A stretch of 5,569 nt of DNA from an uncultured Bacilli bacterium (lineage in GTDB: Bacteria > Bacillota_I > Bacilli_A > RF39 > UBA660), in NCBI GenBank assembly GCA_949113215.1, contig CARZYU010000046.1, forward strand, positions 2,628 through 8,196, in the 5' to 3' direction. Each line of letters starts with the position of its first letter. Position 1 is the first letter of the stretch. Of the stretch, positions 1 through 5,569 are shown piece by piece. A program made the position numbers and the translations under genes. The notes beneath the pieces were generated by a model. That model searched no databases, had not been told where the DNA came from, and saw only the letters and a list, made by a program, of their open reading frames with translations.

Positions 1-1176
1 GGTGATAATGAGCATAGTAGCAAATCCTTTGACACTGCTTTCTCCAAATAAGAATAAGATAAGTGCTACCAATAACGTCGTTAAGTTCGAATCTAAAATA
101 GCACTGAAACTATTTTTCACTCCAGCCTTGTAAGCTTCTTTCAAACTTTTTCCCATATAAAGTTCATCTTTGATTCGGGAGAACGTCAACACATTAGCAT
201 CTACAGCCATTCCAATTCCTAAGACGATGGCAGCAATTCCAGGAAGAGTGAGTACGCCTCCAGCAATCCAAAAGACCAAAAAGACCAAAAAGCTATAAAT
301 GAGCATAGCGATGGCAGATAAAAATCCCGCAAAATGGTAAAGAAGAATCATGACGACGACAATGGCCACTACACCGATGATTCCTGCCAATAAGGTATTG
401 GAAAGAGTATCTTGTCCAAAGGATGCTCCCACACTACGATTGGATACTTCTTCCATTTTGGTTGGAAGTTGTCCATCGTTGATCGAATCTACTAAATTTT
501 GGGCTTCTTCTTTGCTGAAGTTTCCTTGGATGATGACATCACTGGCAAACGCTTGACTGACCGTAGCAGCCGATAAGCATCTCGAAGTAGAAAGACTTCC
601 ACACTGTTCTTTTTCGCTTTGATAACTATCCATCGCTTCATCGAAGTCCAACCAAATGACAATTTGATTGTTGGTGAAGTCTTTGACACGATTGGTCACA
701 TCGTAAAAAGTATCTTTATCTTTGATGCTTAAAGCGACTGCTGGATTTCCAGCATTATCGACGGAAAGTTTTGCTCCTGCTGGATTTAAAACATCCGAAG
801 TCATCAGTAAATTATCCGAAGTGTCACGAAACGACAGAGATGCCGTCTTGGAAAGCTGTCTTCTTGCTTCCTCTTCGTTCGTTACTCCAGGTAATTTAAT
901 ACGAATCATATTGTTTCCTTCGACGGAAACTTCTGGTTCTGCGACCCCCAAACTATCAATTCGTTTGGTGAGCACCCGATAAGTACTCGTCATTTTTTCC
1001 GAATTCATCTTACTTCCATCGATGGTACTTACTTTATAGAGAACTTCAAATCCTCCTTGTAAATCAAGTCCATAGTTCAAATTTTGAAACAATGGAACAA
1101 ATCCAAAACAGACTAAAACTCCTATTAAGAAGAAGATAGTCGTTAAAATGATGGTTTTACTTCTTTTCTTTTTCAT
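1..1176 (-). CDS. secD: Protein translocase subunit SecD (N-terminal 392 residues, or N-terminal part of a SecDF fusion; C-terminus outside window)
   Basis: SecD is an inner-membrane RND-family partner of SecYEG that uses the proton gradient to help pull exported proteins across the membrane. Translating from ATG 1176-1174 gives a Lys/Arg-rich start, a first membrane segment at about residues 9-27, and the SecD hallmark GLDLQGG at 36-42. A long extracytoplasmic P1 region follows, including RIDSLGVAEPEV and GNNMIRIKLPGV. Membrane segments begin near residue 260, and the conserved GIGMAVDANVLTF block is at 320-332, with Asp326 in the membrane. The frame is still open at base 1 (ending ...VKGFATMLIIT), so the end is missing. 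Whether SecF is fused, as in Bacillus, cannot be seen. An AGAGGAAAG ribosome site lies 7 bases before the ATG. The ATG overlaps the stop of the upstream comN-like gene (ATGA). Two cysteines, C192 and C200, lie in the outside loop. The family call is certain; only the SecD versus SecDF form is open. Confidence 0.96.
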   Translation of the reverse strand, partial: MKKKRSKTIILTTIFFLIGVLVCFGFVPLFQNLNYGLDLQGGFEVLYKVSTIDGSKMNSEKMTSTYRVLTKRIDSLGVAEPEVSVEGNNMIRIKLPGVTNEEEARRQLSKTASLSFRDTSDNLLMTSDVLNPAGAKLSVDNAGNPAVALSIKDKDTFYDVTNRVKDFTNNQIVIWLDFDEAMDSYQSEKEQCGSLSTSRCLSAATVSQAFASDVIIQGNFSKEEAQNLVDSINDGQLPTKMEEVSNRSVGASFGQDTLSNTLLAGIIGVVAIVVVMILLYHFAGFLSAIAMLIYSFLVFLVFWIAGGVLTLPGIAAIVLGIGMAVDANVLTFSRIKDELYMGKSLKEAYKAGVKNSFSAILDSNLTTLLVALILFLFGESSVKGFATMLIIT

Positions 1177-1462
1177 CGTTTTCTTTCCTCTTTTCTTCTG
1201 CTTTTATTTTTTCGATAACGTTCTACTTTCTTAAGATCGACATCTAAAATGTCGCTCACCATATCGGAAAGCGAAAGTTCTCGATCGTTCGCCCATTTAT
1301 TCTCTTTCAAATAGTTCCAAATATCATCCGTCGTAACATTTAAACAATGACACTATCGTCTCTTTGCACCGAAAAAATCCCATAACGTTTTCTCTCGTTC
1401 CATTTGACGGAAAGAGCTGGTCTTAATCTCGCATGAAGTTCTTCCACACTTTTGAAATTCAA
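1173..1462 (-). pseudogene. comN: ComN-like post-transcriptional regulator, frame-disrupted
   Basis: I see two pieces of one small protein in different frames. Piece 1 starts at TTG 1462-1460, with GGGAG 10 bases upstream and an in-frame TGA just before. It contains SVEELHARLRPAL and NERKRYGIF and ends at TAA 1342-1340. Piece 2 is open from about 1340 to TGA 1175-1173. It contains NVTTDDIWNYLKENKW, then LSLSDMVSDILDV and a Lys/Arg-rich tail. The order (helical start, GY-like turn, DIW, W, acidic DIL block) matches my memory of the ComN/YrzD family, which sits next to secDF in Bacillus. Removing 1341-1372 (32 bases) joins the pieces into an 85-residue protein with normal family spacing; adding one T in the run near 1342-1344 also restores the frame. 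Possible causes are a disabling mutation, a sequencing or assembly error, or (less likely) recoding. The family call rests on motif resemblance and position, so it is moderate. The broken frame is directly visible. Confidence 0.68.
1341..1372. repeat. Putative 32-bp insertion carrying an imperfect inverted repeat
   Basis: This stretch separates the two frames of the comN-like gene. Its length is 2 mod 3, so a single insertion would explain both the frame change and the extra residues between the YGIF and NVTTDDIW blocks. Inside it, CAATGACAC (1345-1353) and GTCTCTTTG (1358-1366) form an imperfect inverted repeat, with 7 of 9 pairs around a TATC loop. I see no target duplication and no second copy elsewhere in the window. 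Calling it an insertion is an inference from the expected spacing of the protein family. Confidence 0.3.
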
Positions 1463-1493
1463 TTTCCTTCAACTCCCTATCGAAACTAGTTTT

Positions 1494-1521
1494 ATTATAG
1501 CATATTCTCTCTTTCTGTAAC
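1494..1521 (-). promoter_or_regulatory. Sigma-A-type promoter for the comN-like/secD unit
   Basis: On the minus strand there is a perfect TATAAT (1499-1494) preceded by TGC, giving an extended -10. GTTACA (1521-1516, 4 of 6 matches to TTGACA) lies 16 bases upstream. It begins 9 bases past the xer stop codon and some 30 bases before the TTG start of the comN-like gene. The strong extended -10 compensates for the weak -35. No terminator is visible between xer and this promoter, so xer transcripts may also read into secD. Confidence 0.72.
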
Positions 1522-1529
1522 GTAAAAAT

Positions 1530-2417
1530 TTACTTTTTTGCCCGTGGAAAGCGATCATAATAAACTTCTCTTAGACGATCGGTCGAAACATGCGTATAGA
1601 TCTGTGTAGCTTTGATCGATTGATGTCCTAGGAGTTGTTGAACGGAAAGTAAGTCACTTCCTTCATTCAGTAAGTGTGTCGCAAAGGAATGCCTCAACAT
1701 GTGGGGAGAAATCTTCTTGGTTAAGGATGTCTTTTTGATCAAGCGATCTAAAATATCTCGCACCCCTCGTTCGGTAAGAGGATCTCCTAAATGATTGACA
1801 AAAAGCATGGGATTTTCTTGTTTGATAAGCTTTGCTCTGCCATTCTCCAAATAGTCCTTCAAGGCTTCTTTGGCATAATCACCATAGAGAACATAACGTT
1901 CTTTGTTTCCCTTTCCCAAAATCTTGATTTTCTTTGCCTGGAAGTCAATATCATTTTTTTTGATCGCTACCAATTCCCCTACACGCACACCAGTCGCATA
2001 AAGTAATTCCAAAAGAGCAAGATCACGTTTTCCCAAAGCAGAAGAGGTATCGATGGAAGAAAAAAGTTCCTCTAGTTCATTGTACTCAAAGTATCTTGGT
2101 AACTTCTTTTCTCTTTTGGGAGCTTGAACCAACGAAAAGGGATTGTTTTTGACGATATGATTGACAACCAAGTATTTATAAAACCCTCGTACACTCGATA
2201 ATTTCCTTGCTACCGAACTTTTTTTATCTTGTCTTTCTTCAACCAAATAGACGAGAAAAAAACGGATATCATTGTATTCTATTTTCTTATAGTCCATTCC
2301 TTCTCGTTTTAAATAAGTAAGATACTCTTCCAAATCCCTTCGATAACTCGCAACGGTATAAGAAGAATACTTTCTTTCGTAGGACAAATATTCTAAATAA
2401 GAATTCAATTCCTTCAT
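1530..2417 (-). CDS. xerC/xerD: Xer-family tyrosine recombinase (XerC/XerD type)
   Basis: This protein cuts and rejoins DNA through a tyrosine-phosphate intermediate. Xer proteins act at dif to resolve chromosome dimers, helped by FtsK. The 295-residue length is normal for cellular XerC/XerD. The N-terminal SAM-like DNA-binding domain spans about 1-90 (TVASYRRDLEEY, KLSSVRGFYKYL). The catalytic domain has all expected residues: R145 in ATGVRVGEL, K169 in GKGNKER, H239 and R242 in HMLRHSFATH, H265 in LLGHQSIKATQ, and nucleophile Y274 in IYTH. The ATG at 2417-2415 has a strong AAGGAGG site (2430-2424) six bases upstream. Sequence cues are split: PKREKKLPRYF and the PRAKK end look like XerC, while LRHSFATHLL and the THVSTDRLRE stretch look like XerD, so I do not choose. 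A mobile-element integrase is less likely given the compact length and housekeeping neighbours. An intrinsic terminator lies just upstream of the start, leaving no room for a promoter there. Confidence 0.95.
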   Translation of the reverse strand: MKELNSYLEYLSYERKYSSYTVASYRRDLEEYLTYLKREGMDYKKIEYNDIRFFLVYLVEERQDKKSSVARKLSSVRGFYKYLVVNHIVKNNPFSLVQAPKREKKLPRYFEYNELEELFSSIDTSSALGKRDLALLELLYATGVRVGELVAIKKNDIDFQAKKIKILGKGNKERYVLYGDYAKEALKDYLENGRAKLIKQENPMLFVNHLGDPLTERGVRDILDRLIKKTSLTKKISPHMLRHSFATHLLNEGSDLLSVQQLLGHQSIKATQIYTHVSTDRLREVYYDRFPRAKK

Positions 2418-2436
2418 GCTTTTCCTCCTTCATAAG

Positions 2437-2461
2437 AAAAAAAAGCGACGATGCGCTTTTT
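2437..2461 (-). terminator. Intrinsic terminator of the surface-protein gene
   Basis: Read on the minus strand, AAAAAGCG (2461-2454) pairs perfectly with CGCTTTTT (2447-2440) around a 6-base loop, and the run of eight T spans 2444-2437. The stem begins inside the stop codon of the surface-protein gene. It also has T-rich sequence on the plus-strand side, but no plus-strand gene ends here. The Xer start follows after only 19 bases. Confidence 0.85.
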
Positions 2462-3548
2462 ATTTTACTCTGACAATTCGGCTGATTCCTTTGGCCAATC
2501 CATCCGCATCGGTCGTAACATATTTGACAGAATACACTCCTTTTACGTTCGTATTGGGAGTACTTAATACCTTGACAGGAGTCAAAGATTGATACCCAGG
2601 ATCAACGTATTCCTCATTCAATGGTACCTCTACAAAAGTATCTCCTACTAAAGTAATACTTGCGGTACTTAACGGTCCTACCGTCACAGGACGAGTTGCC
2701 AAAGAAAGATTACCATTGCTATCACTCACTTGATAATGGATGAACAACACACCTGGAACGCTCGTCACGATATTTGGTACTGTGGTTAACTCTTCGGTTG
2801 CTGGATTGTAAAATTCATAACTGTTCACCACGATCTCATTTGGTAATACACCATCCTCAGCATCGCTGACGGAATACACTCCTGGATCGACGTAAGTTTG
2901 ACCTACTTCCACATTTTCCGCTCCCCCATTTAAATAAATAACTGGTGGAGTTCCTACCATTTCGACATTGACATTTTGAATCGCTTCTACTTTCACTTTA
3001 AAACTGAAATTCTTTCCCTGAAATGCATTGGGAGCATCTTGATCCAACCAGAAACGAATTTCCCAAGTATCACTTTCCCCAGCTTTCAGCGAAATTTCAC
3101 TTGCCAAAGTTAAGTTTTCATCCAAATCAGAGAGACGAATGACATTTGGAGTCGCATCTTTTTTCTGATAAGCAAGACGTAAGTAGTTTTTGGAAATTTG
3201 ATTTTCTTCTTCTTTTCCTTCTAAGTAAATTCGATACTTTGCATCGACTGTACCTGCATTTTTAATCGTAAAAGAATAAGGATCCTGTGCTAACCCTTGT
3301 GCTTCGGAAAGAGGTTTTTCATTGCTGAGATTTAAAGTCATTCCTTCTTTAAATTGAATGTCGAACGTTCCAATGGTAACGCGGTTTACTTCTTCCCCTT
3401 TCAACTGAATGGCAAAAAGAGCATAACTGCTTCCTACCACCATTACAATTCCCGTAAGTAAAATAACAATCAATAAAACGATGCACTTCTTATTCCAATG
3501 TTTTTGCTTTTTAGAATCTTCTTCCATGAGCTCATTTTCTCGATCCAT
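2460..3548 (-). CDS. Membrane-anchored surface protein: TasA/camelysin-like domain plus two DUF5011-type Ig domains
   Basis: Numbering is from the chosen ATG (362 residues). Residues 1-21 are hydrophilic and end HWNKK, followed by one hydrophobic segment (22-39) and the junction GSSYALFA, so most of the protein should lie outside the cell. Residues ~42-190 resemble the TasA/CalY (camelysin) group: the YALF junction and NRVTIGTFDIQF (55-66) correspond to the AYF and AGTLDL-type blocks, and SFTIKNAGTVDAKYRIYLE (92-110) is a typical beta-sandwich strand pair. Residues ~201-290 form a DUF5011-like Ig domain (PPVIYLNGG, VEVGQTYVDPG, D229-G233, VSDSNGN). Residues ~296-362 form a shorter second one (ITLVGD, VPLNEEYVDPG, DADGLAKG). 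There is no LPXTG motif or second membrane segment, so anchoring would be by the N-terminus, or the protein is released by cleavage. A promoter and a terminator flank it, so it appears monocistronic. A matrix, adhesion or envelope role is inference. An in-frame GTG three codons upstream lies within the ribosome site and is rejected as the start. Confidence 0.85.
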   Translation of the reverse strand: MDRENELMEEDSKKQKHWNKKCIVLLIVILLTGIVMVVGSSYALFAIQLKGEEVNRVTIGTFDIQFKEGMTLNLSNEKPLSEAQGLAQDPYSFTIKNAGTVDAKYRIYLEGKEEENQISKNYLRLAYQKKDATPNVIRLSDLDENLTLASEISLKAGESDTWEIRFWLDQDAPNAFQGKNFSFKVKVEAIQNVNVEMVGTPPVIYLNGGAENVEVGQTYVDPGVYSVSDAEDGVLPNEIVVNSYEFYNPATEELTTVPNIVTSVPGVLFIHYQVSDSNGNLSLATRPVTVGPLSTASITLVGDTFVEVPLNEEYVDPGYQSLTPVKVLSTPNTNVKGVYSVKYVTTDADGLAKGISRIVRVK

Positions 3549-3552
3549 TTCT

Positions 3553-3559
3553 ATCACCT
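3553..3559 (-). promoter_or_regulatory. Ribosome binding site that fixes the surface-protein start
   Basis: AGGTGAT matches the 3' part of the full Shine-Dalgarno AGGAGGTGATC and ends four bases before ATG 3548-3546. The possible GTG start (3557-3555) lies within this pairing sequence and has no site of its own at proper distance, so the ATG is preferred. Confidence 0.6.
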
Positions 3560-3575
3560 GTCCTGATTCAATATT

Positions 3576-3604
3576 ATCATATCATATCAAAAACCCAACA
3601 GCAA
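3576..3604 (-). promoter_or_regulatory. Sigma-A-type promoter of the surface-protein gene
   Basis: On the minus strand TTGCTG (3604-3599) and TATGAT (3581-3576) are separated by 17 bases, and TGA directly precedes the -10, giving an extended -10. The start codon lies 27 bases past the -10. This is the only good promoter in the 122 bases between the yneF stop and this gene, and it follows the putative tkt-sirA-yneF terminator. Confidence 0.68.
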
Positions 3605-3645
3605 GAAAAGAAGACAATCTCTTGACATTTTCTTTTCAACAAAAC

Positions 3646-3668
3646 AAAAAAAGACTTCAAGAGTCCCC
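3646..3668 (-). terminator. Probable weak terminator of the tkt-sirA-yneF unit
   Basis: Just past the yneF stop, the minus strand has GACT (3665-3662), a five-base loop, AGTC (3656-3653), then seven T (3652-3646). The stem can be extended by three G-U pairs, with A-U pairs beyond. The core of only four Watson-Crick pairs makes it weak, but its position and the T-run fit termination before the next promoter. Confidence 0.5.
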
Positions 3669-3670
3669 TT

Positions 3671-3880
3671 TTATTGATATTTTTCCATCGATTTCATCAT
3701 CTGATTGATTTGTTTTTGACTAGGTTTTCTTCCCATCTGCATCATCAAGGCTTTGATCATTTCTTCGTTGATAGGTGGATTCTTTTTCAAATACTTCTGC
3801 ATGAAATGTCTTGAAATAAAGAAACCGATGACTAGTCCAATGATGAGACTAATCACAATCTGCAAAATATCTTGTACCAT
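3671..3880 (-). CDS. yneF: YneF family small membrane protein (UPF0154)
   Basis: This is a 69-residue protein with one N-terminal membrane segment (about 5-22, glycine-rich GLVIGFF) followed by a basic cytoplasmic part. The stretch NPPINEEMIKALMMQMGRKPSQKQI (34-58) is the conserved signature of the YneF/UPF0154 family, and the length is typical. The molecular function of the family is not established. The ATG at 3880-3878 has AGGAG 11 bases upstream, slightly far but the only good site. It follows the SirA-like gene by 47 bases. A weak promoter-like pair (TTGTGT at 3935-3930, 17 bases, TAGAAT at 3912-3907) overlaps the end of that gene and could give extra transcription, but the -35 is poor. 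In B. subtilis yneF likewise follows tkt and sirA (yneE), which supports the identification. Confidence 0.94.
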   Translation of the reverse strand: MVQDILQIVISLIIGLVIGFFISRHFMQKYLKKNPPINEEMIKALMMQMGRKPSQKQINQMMKSMEKYQ

Positions 3881-3927
3881 TATTTCTTCATCTCCTAACT
3901 AAGTTTATTCTACTAAAAAACCAAGTA

Positions 3928-4353
3928 TTACACAAGTACTTTTAAGTCACTCAAGAAGAAATAATCTTGATGATGAAAATCCACTACAAAGAAATAATCG
4001 CTCATCGAAGAAAGAATGGCAAAGAAAGCTGGCATATCTTTATTGCTTTCTATTTTAAGAAAAGCCCGTTTTACTTCCAGAGTACTCACTTCATCTTTAT
4101 AGAGTTGATTGATGCAATGTTTTTCTTCTACTTTGGTATAAGACATATCCCGATGTAACTTTAAAAATAATTTTCGATCCAATTGATCTTTCTTTAAGGG
4201 ATGGATCAACTGGGAAAGAAGCGTATAACCATAATTGACCTCTTTTTTATCCATCTGTTTGATTTGTTTTAAAATATGAAACAAAGCACTTGGATTTTCT
4301 TGATACAAACTCTTAAATTCTTTCTTCAAATTAAAAACATAATACGTTCTCAT
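3928..4353 (-). CDS. sirA: SirA-like protein (DnaA-binding replication inhibitor family)
   Basis: In Bacillus, SirA (YneE) is a protein of about 148 residues made at sporulation onset. It binds DnaA domain I and blocks new rounds of replication. This 141-residue protein resembles it in three ways. It starts MRTYYVFNLKKEF, close to my recollection of the Bacillus start MERHYYTYLIKEEF. Its C-terminal half has the same pattern: a strand of alternating hydrophobics, a helix (AFFAIL), then DYFFVVDFHHQDYFFLSDLK, like the FLAFDFNSKRYGWLNPVKE end. It also lies between tkt and yneF, exactly as sirA does in B. subtilis. Overall similarity is low, so whether it still binds DnaA is inference. It has no membrane segment and should be cytosolic. 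The ATG at 4353-4351 is chosen because AAGGGTGAT lies four bases upstream and the protein start then aligns with SirA. The in-frame GTG at 4362-4360 lies inside that site. It is 52 bases past the tkt stop, probably co-transcribed. Confidence 0.75.
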   Translation of the reverse strand: MRTYYVFNLKKEFKSLYQENPSALFHILKQIKQMDKKEVNYGYTLLSQLIHPLKKDQLDRKLFLKLHRDMSYTKVEEKHCINQLYKDEVSTLEVKRAFLKIESNKDMPAFFAILSSMSDYFFVVDFHHQDYFFLSDLKVLV

Positions 4354-4357
4354 TTTT

Positions 4358-4366
4358 ATCACCCTT
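4358..4366 (-). promoter_or_regulatory. Ribosome binding site that fixes the sirA-like start
   Basis: AAGGGTGAT pairs with the 16S 3' end through GGTGAT, the 3' part of the Shine-Dalgarno, and ends four bases before ATG 4353-4351. It contains a possible GTG start (4362-4360) that has no upstream site. The arrangement is nearly identical to that of the surface-protein gene. Confidence 0.6.
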
Positions 4367-4405
4367 GTTAGAATAACAGAAGAAAAATGCGTATTATGTC
4401 GAAAT

Positions 4406-5569
4406 TTATTTGAATAAGTCTAAAAGATTCGATTCCAACGAAGCAAAGTCCATATGAAACTTTTTTGTGACGTCTTCTTTGGTTCCACTTGCGCCAAAGG
4501 AATCGATGGTAAAGAGATACTTTTTACTATACACATAGCGATACCAAGAATAAGAAGACCCTTTTTCTAATACTACCTTCTTGACGCTAACAGGTAATAC
4601 TTCTTCCTGGTAAGCCTCATCCATCGCTTCAAAACGTTCTTGGCACGGCATACTGACGACACGAAGGCCAATTCCCTTATGGGAAAGAGCCTCTTGAAGG
4701 GAAAGAGCCATCTCGACATCATCACCTGTGGCAATTAAGATTCCATCTAGTTTTCCCTCTGCCTCTTTTAAAATATAGGCTCCCTTAGAGACCGCTGTTT
4801 GACTGGTCACTTCTTGGATCATCACTTCGTTTCGCCCTAAGACAATTGCACTTGGACCTGCCTTCTTTTCAAGAATGGTCTGATAGGTTCCAATCACTTC
4901 CTTGGCATCGGCTGGTCGATAGACTTCTAAATTAGGAATACTTCGAAGGCCGACCAATTGTTCAATTGGTTGATGGGTTGGTCCATCCTCTCCTACAGTG
5001 ATAGAATCGTGTGTAAAGACATAGAGAACTGGTAAATTCATCAAAGCGGCTAAGCGAATGGAAGGTTTCAAATAATCCGAGAAGGTTAAGAACGTTGAAC
5101 CGAAAGGACGAAGTCCCGAAAGAGCCATTCCATTTAAAATCGCTCCCATCGCATGCTCTCTTACCCCAAACCAGATATTCTTTCCTTCGTAATGGTTGGA
5201 ATTATAATCTCCCATTTCCGAAAGATACGTTTTACAAGAACTGGAAAGATCAGCACTTCCTCCTAGAAAAAGTGGATTTTCTTTTGCAATTGCATTCAGT
5301 ACTTTCGAAGAAGTTATTCTTGGAGCTTCCTTCTTTTCTTCTGGCATTTCATAAGTAAAATGTTGTAATGTAAGGTTTCCATCCAGATTTAAAATTTGCT
5401 TCTCTTCCTCCCCTAACTTTTCATAACGTTTCATCCAATCCTCGTATTTTGGTAATACTCGTTTCGAAATGGTCTTTTCAAATTCATTTGCCACCTCAGA
5501 AGAAATGGAGAAGGGAACATTTCGAATGTCCATTTGTTTTTTGATGCTTTCCATATCTTCTTCGGAAAG
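4406..5569 (-). CDS. tkt: Transketolase, C-terminal ~387 residues (N-terminus outside window)
   Basis: Transketolase moves two-carbon units between sugar phosphates in the non-oxidative pentose phosphate pathway, using thiamine diphosphate and a divalent metal. Numbering starts at the right-hand edge. Residues ~83-250 are the pyrimidine-binding domain, with LFLGGSADLSSS, GVREHAM (E138, the conserved catalytic glutamate that activates the cofactor), and GEDGPTHQPIEQ (D195 and H199, conserved substrate contacts). AIVLGRNE carries the conserved phosphate-contact arginine. The remaining ~130 residues are the C-terminal transketolase domain (ILIATGDDVEMAL, VVSMPCQERFEA, then the conserved IDSFGASG block) ending LLDLFK. 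The frame stays open at base 5569, so the ATG at 5554-5552 is internal and the pyrophosphate-binding N-terminal domain (~270-280 residues) lies outside. GEDGPTHQP plus SFGASG favours transketolase over DXP synthase. It is the first visible gene of the tkt-sirA-yneF group. Confidence 0.97.
   Translation of the reverse strand, partial: LSEEDMESIKKQMDIRNVPFSISSEVANEFEKTISKRVLPKYEDWMKRYEKLGEEEKQILNLDGNLTLQHFTYEMPEEKKEAPRITSSKVLNAIAKENPLFLGGSADLSSSCKTYLSEMGDYNSNHYEGKNIWFGVREHAMGAILNGMALSGLRPFGSTFLTFSDYLKPSIRLAALMNLPVLYVFTHDSITVGEDGPTHQPIEQLVGLRSIPNLEVYRPADAKEVIGTYQTILEKKAGPSAIVLGRNEVMIQEVTSQTAVSKGAYILKEAEGKLDGILIATGDDVEMALSLQEALSHKGIGLRVVSMPCQERFEAMDEAYQEEVLPVSVKKVVLEKGSSYSWYRYVYSKKYLFTIDSFGASGTKEDVTKKFHMDFASLESNLLDLFK

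Noticed and set aside
492..689. Minus-strand 65-codon open frame within secD
   Set aside because: It lies in another frame of secD, whose own frame here encodes recognisable SecD sequence; no ribosome site or family features.
350..982. Plus-strand open frames at 350-556 and 722-982
   Set aside because: Both are antisense to secD, with serine-rich, low-complexity translations and no ribosome site.
1336..1350. Programmed ribosomal frameshift in the comN-like gene
   Set aside because: There is no canonical slippery heptamer in the reading frame, the T-run is only three bases long, and this family is not known to use recoding.
1791..2006. Plus-strand 71-codon open frame
   Set aside because: Antisense to the Xer catalytic domain and without any recognisable motif.
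3622..3627. Perfect TTGACA on the plus strand
   Set aside because: The bases 16-18 downstream (CAAAAA region) do not form a -10, and no plus-strand gene follows.
3481..3708. Plus-strand 75-codon open frame
   Set aside because: It crosses the surface-protein start, its promoter and the yneF terminator; the translation is low-complexity.
3967..4158. Plus-strand 63-codon open frame opposite the sirA-like gene
   Set aside because: Phe/Lys-rich shadow of an AT-rich gene with no ribosome site.
4351..4362. GTG start for the sirA-like gene, adding three residues
   Set aside because: The GTG lies inside the ribosome binding sequence, and the ATG gives the better match to the SirA start.
5095..5358. 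Plus-strand 87-codon open frame opposite tkt
   Set aside because: Antisense to the conserved transketolase catalytic region; no family features.

Overview
The window looks like chromosomal DNA from a low-GC Firmicute (class Bacilli sensu lato, possibly an uncultured or Mollicutes-related gut lineage). The support is AT-rich sequence, strong Shine-Dalgarno sites, Bacillus-like extended -10 promoters, and a gene order (tkt, sirA-like, yneF) that matches Bacillus subtilis. Tryptophan is encoded by TGG and TGA is used as a stop, so the Mycoplasma code does not apply. Every convincing gene lies on the minus strand, so transcription runs from high to low coordinates.

From right to left in the direction of transcription: the C-terminal ~387 residues of transketolase (tkt, cut by the right edge); a 141-aa protein resembling SirA, the DnaA-binding replication inhibitor of Bacillus; and the small membrane protein YneF (UPF0154). 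These three look like one unit ending at a weak hairpin/U-tract near 3646-3668. A new promoter (3576-3604) then drives a 362-aa membrane-anchored surface protein with a TasA/camelysin-like domain and two DUF5011-like Ig domains. That gene ends in a clean intrinsic terminator (2437-2461).

Only 19 bases past that terminator starts a full-length Xer-type tyrosine recombinase (1530-2417). A strong extended -10 promoter just past its stop drives a short gene resembling the post-transcriptional regulator ComN, and then secD (cut by the left edge after 392 codons). The ComN-like gene is broken: its two halves are in different frames, separated by about 32 bases that contain an imperfect palindrome. 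Its stop codon overlaps the secD start (ATGA), so translational coupling would be expected.

The genes are mostly housekeeping: pentose phosphate metabolism, replication control, chromosome dimer resolution and protein export. The surface protein is the most accessory-looking gene. I see no CRISPR array, tRNA, rRNA, transposase or phage gene. The points most worth checking are the broken comN-like gene, the diverged SirA homologue, the surface protein's architecture, and the terminator placed directly before xer.
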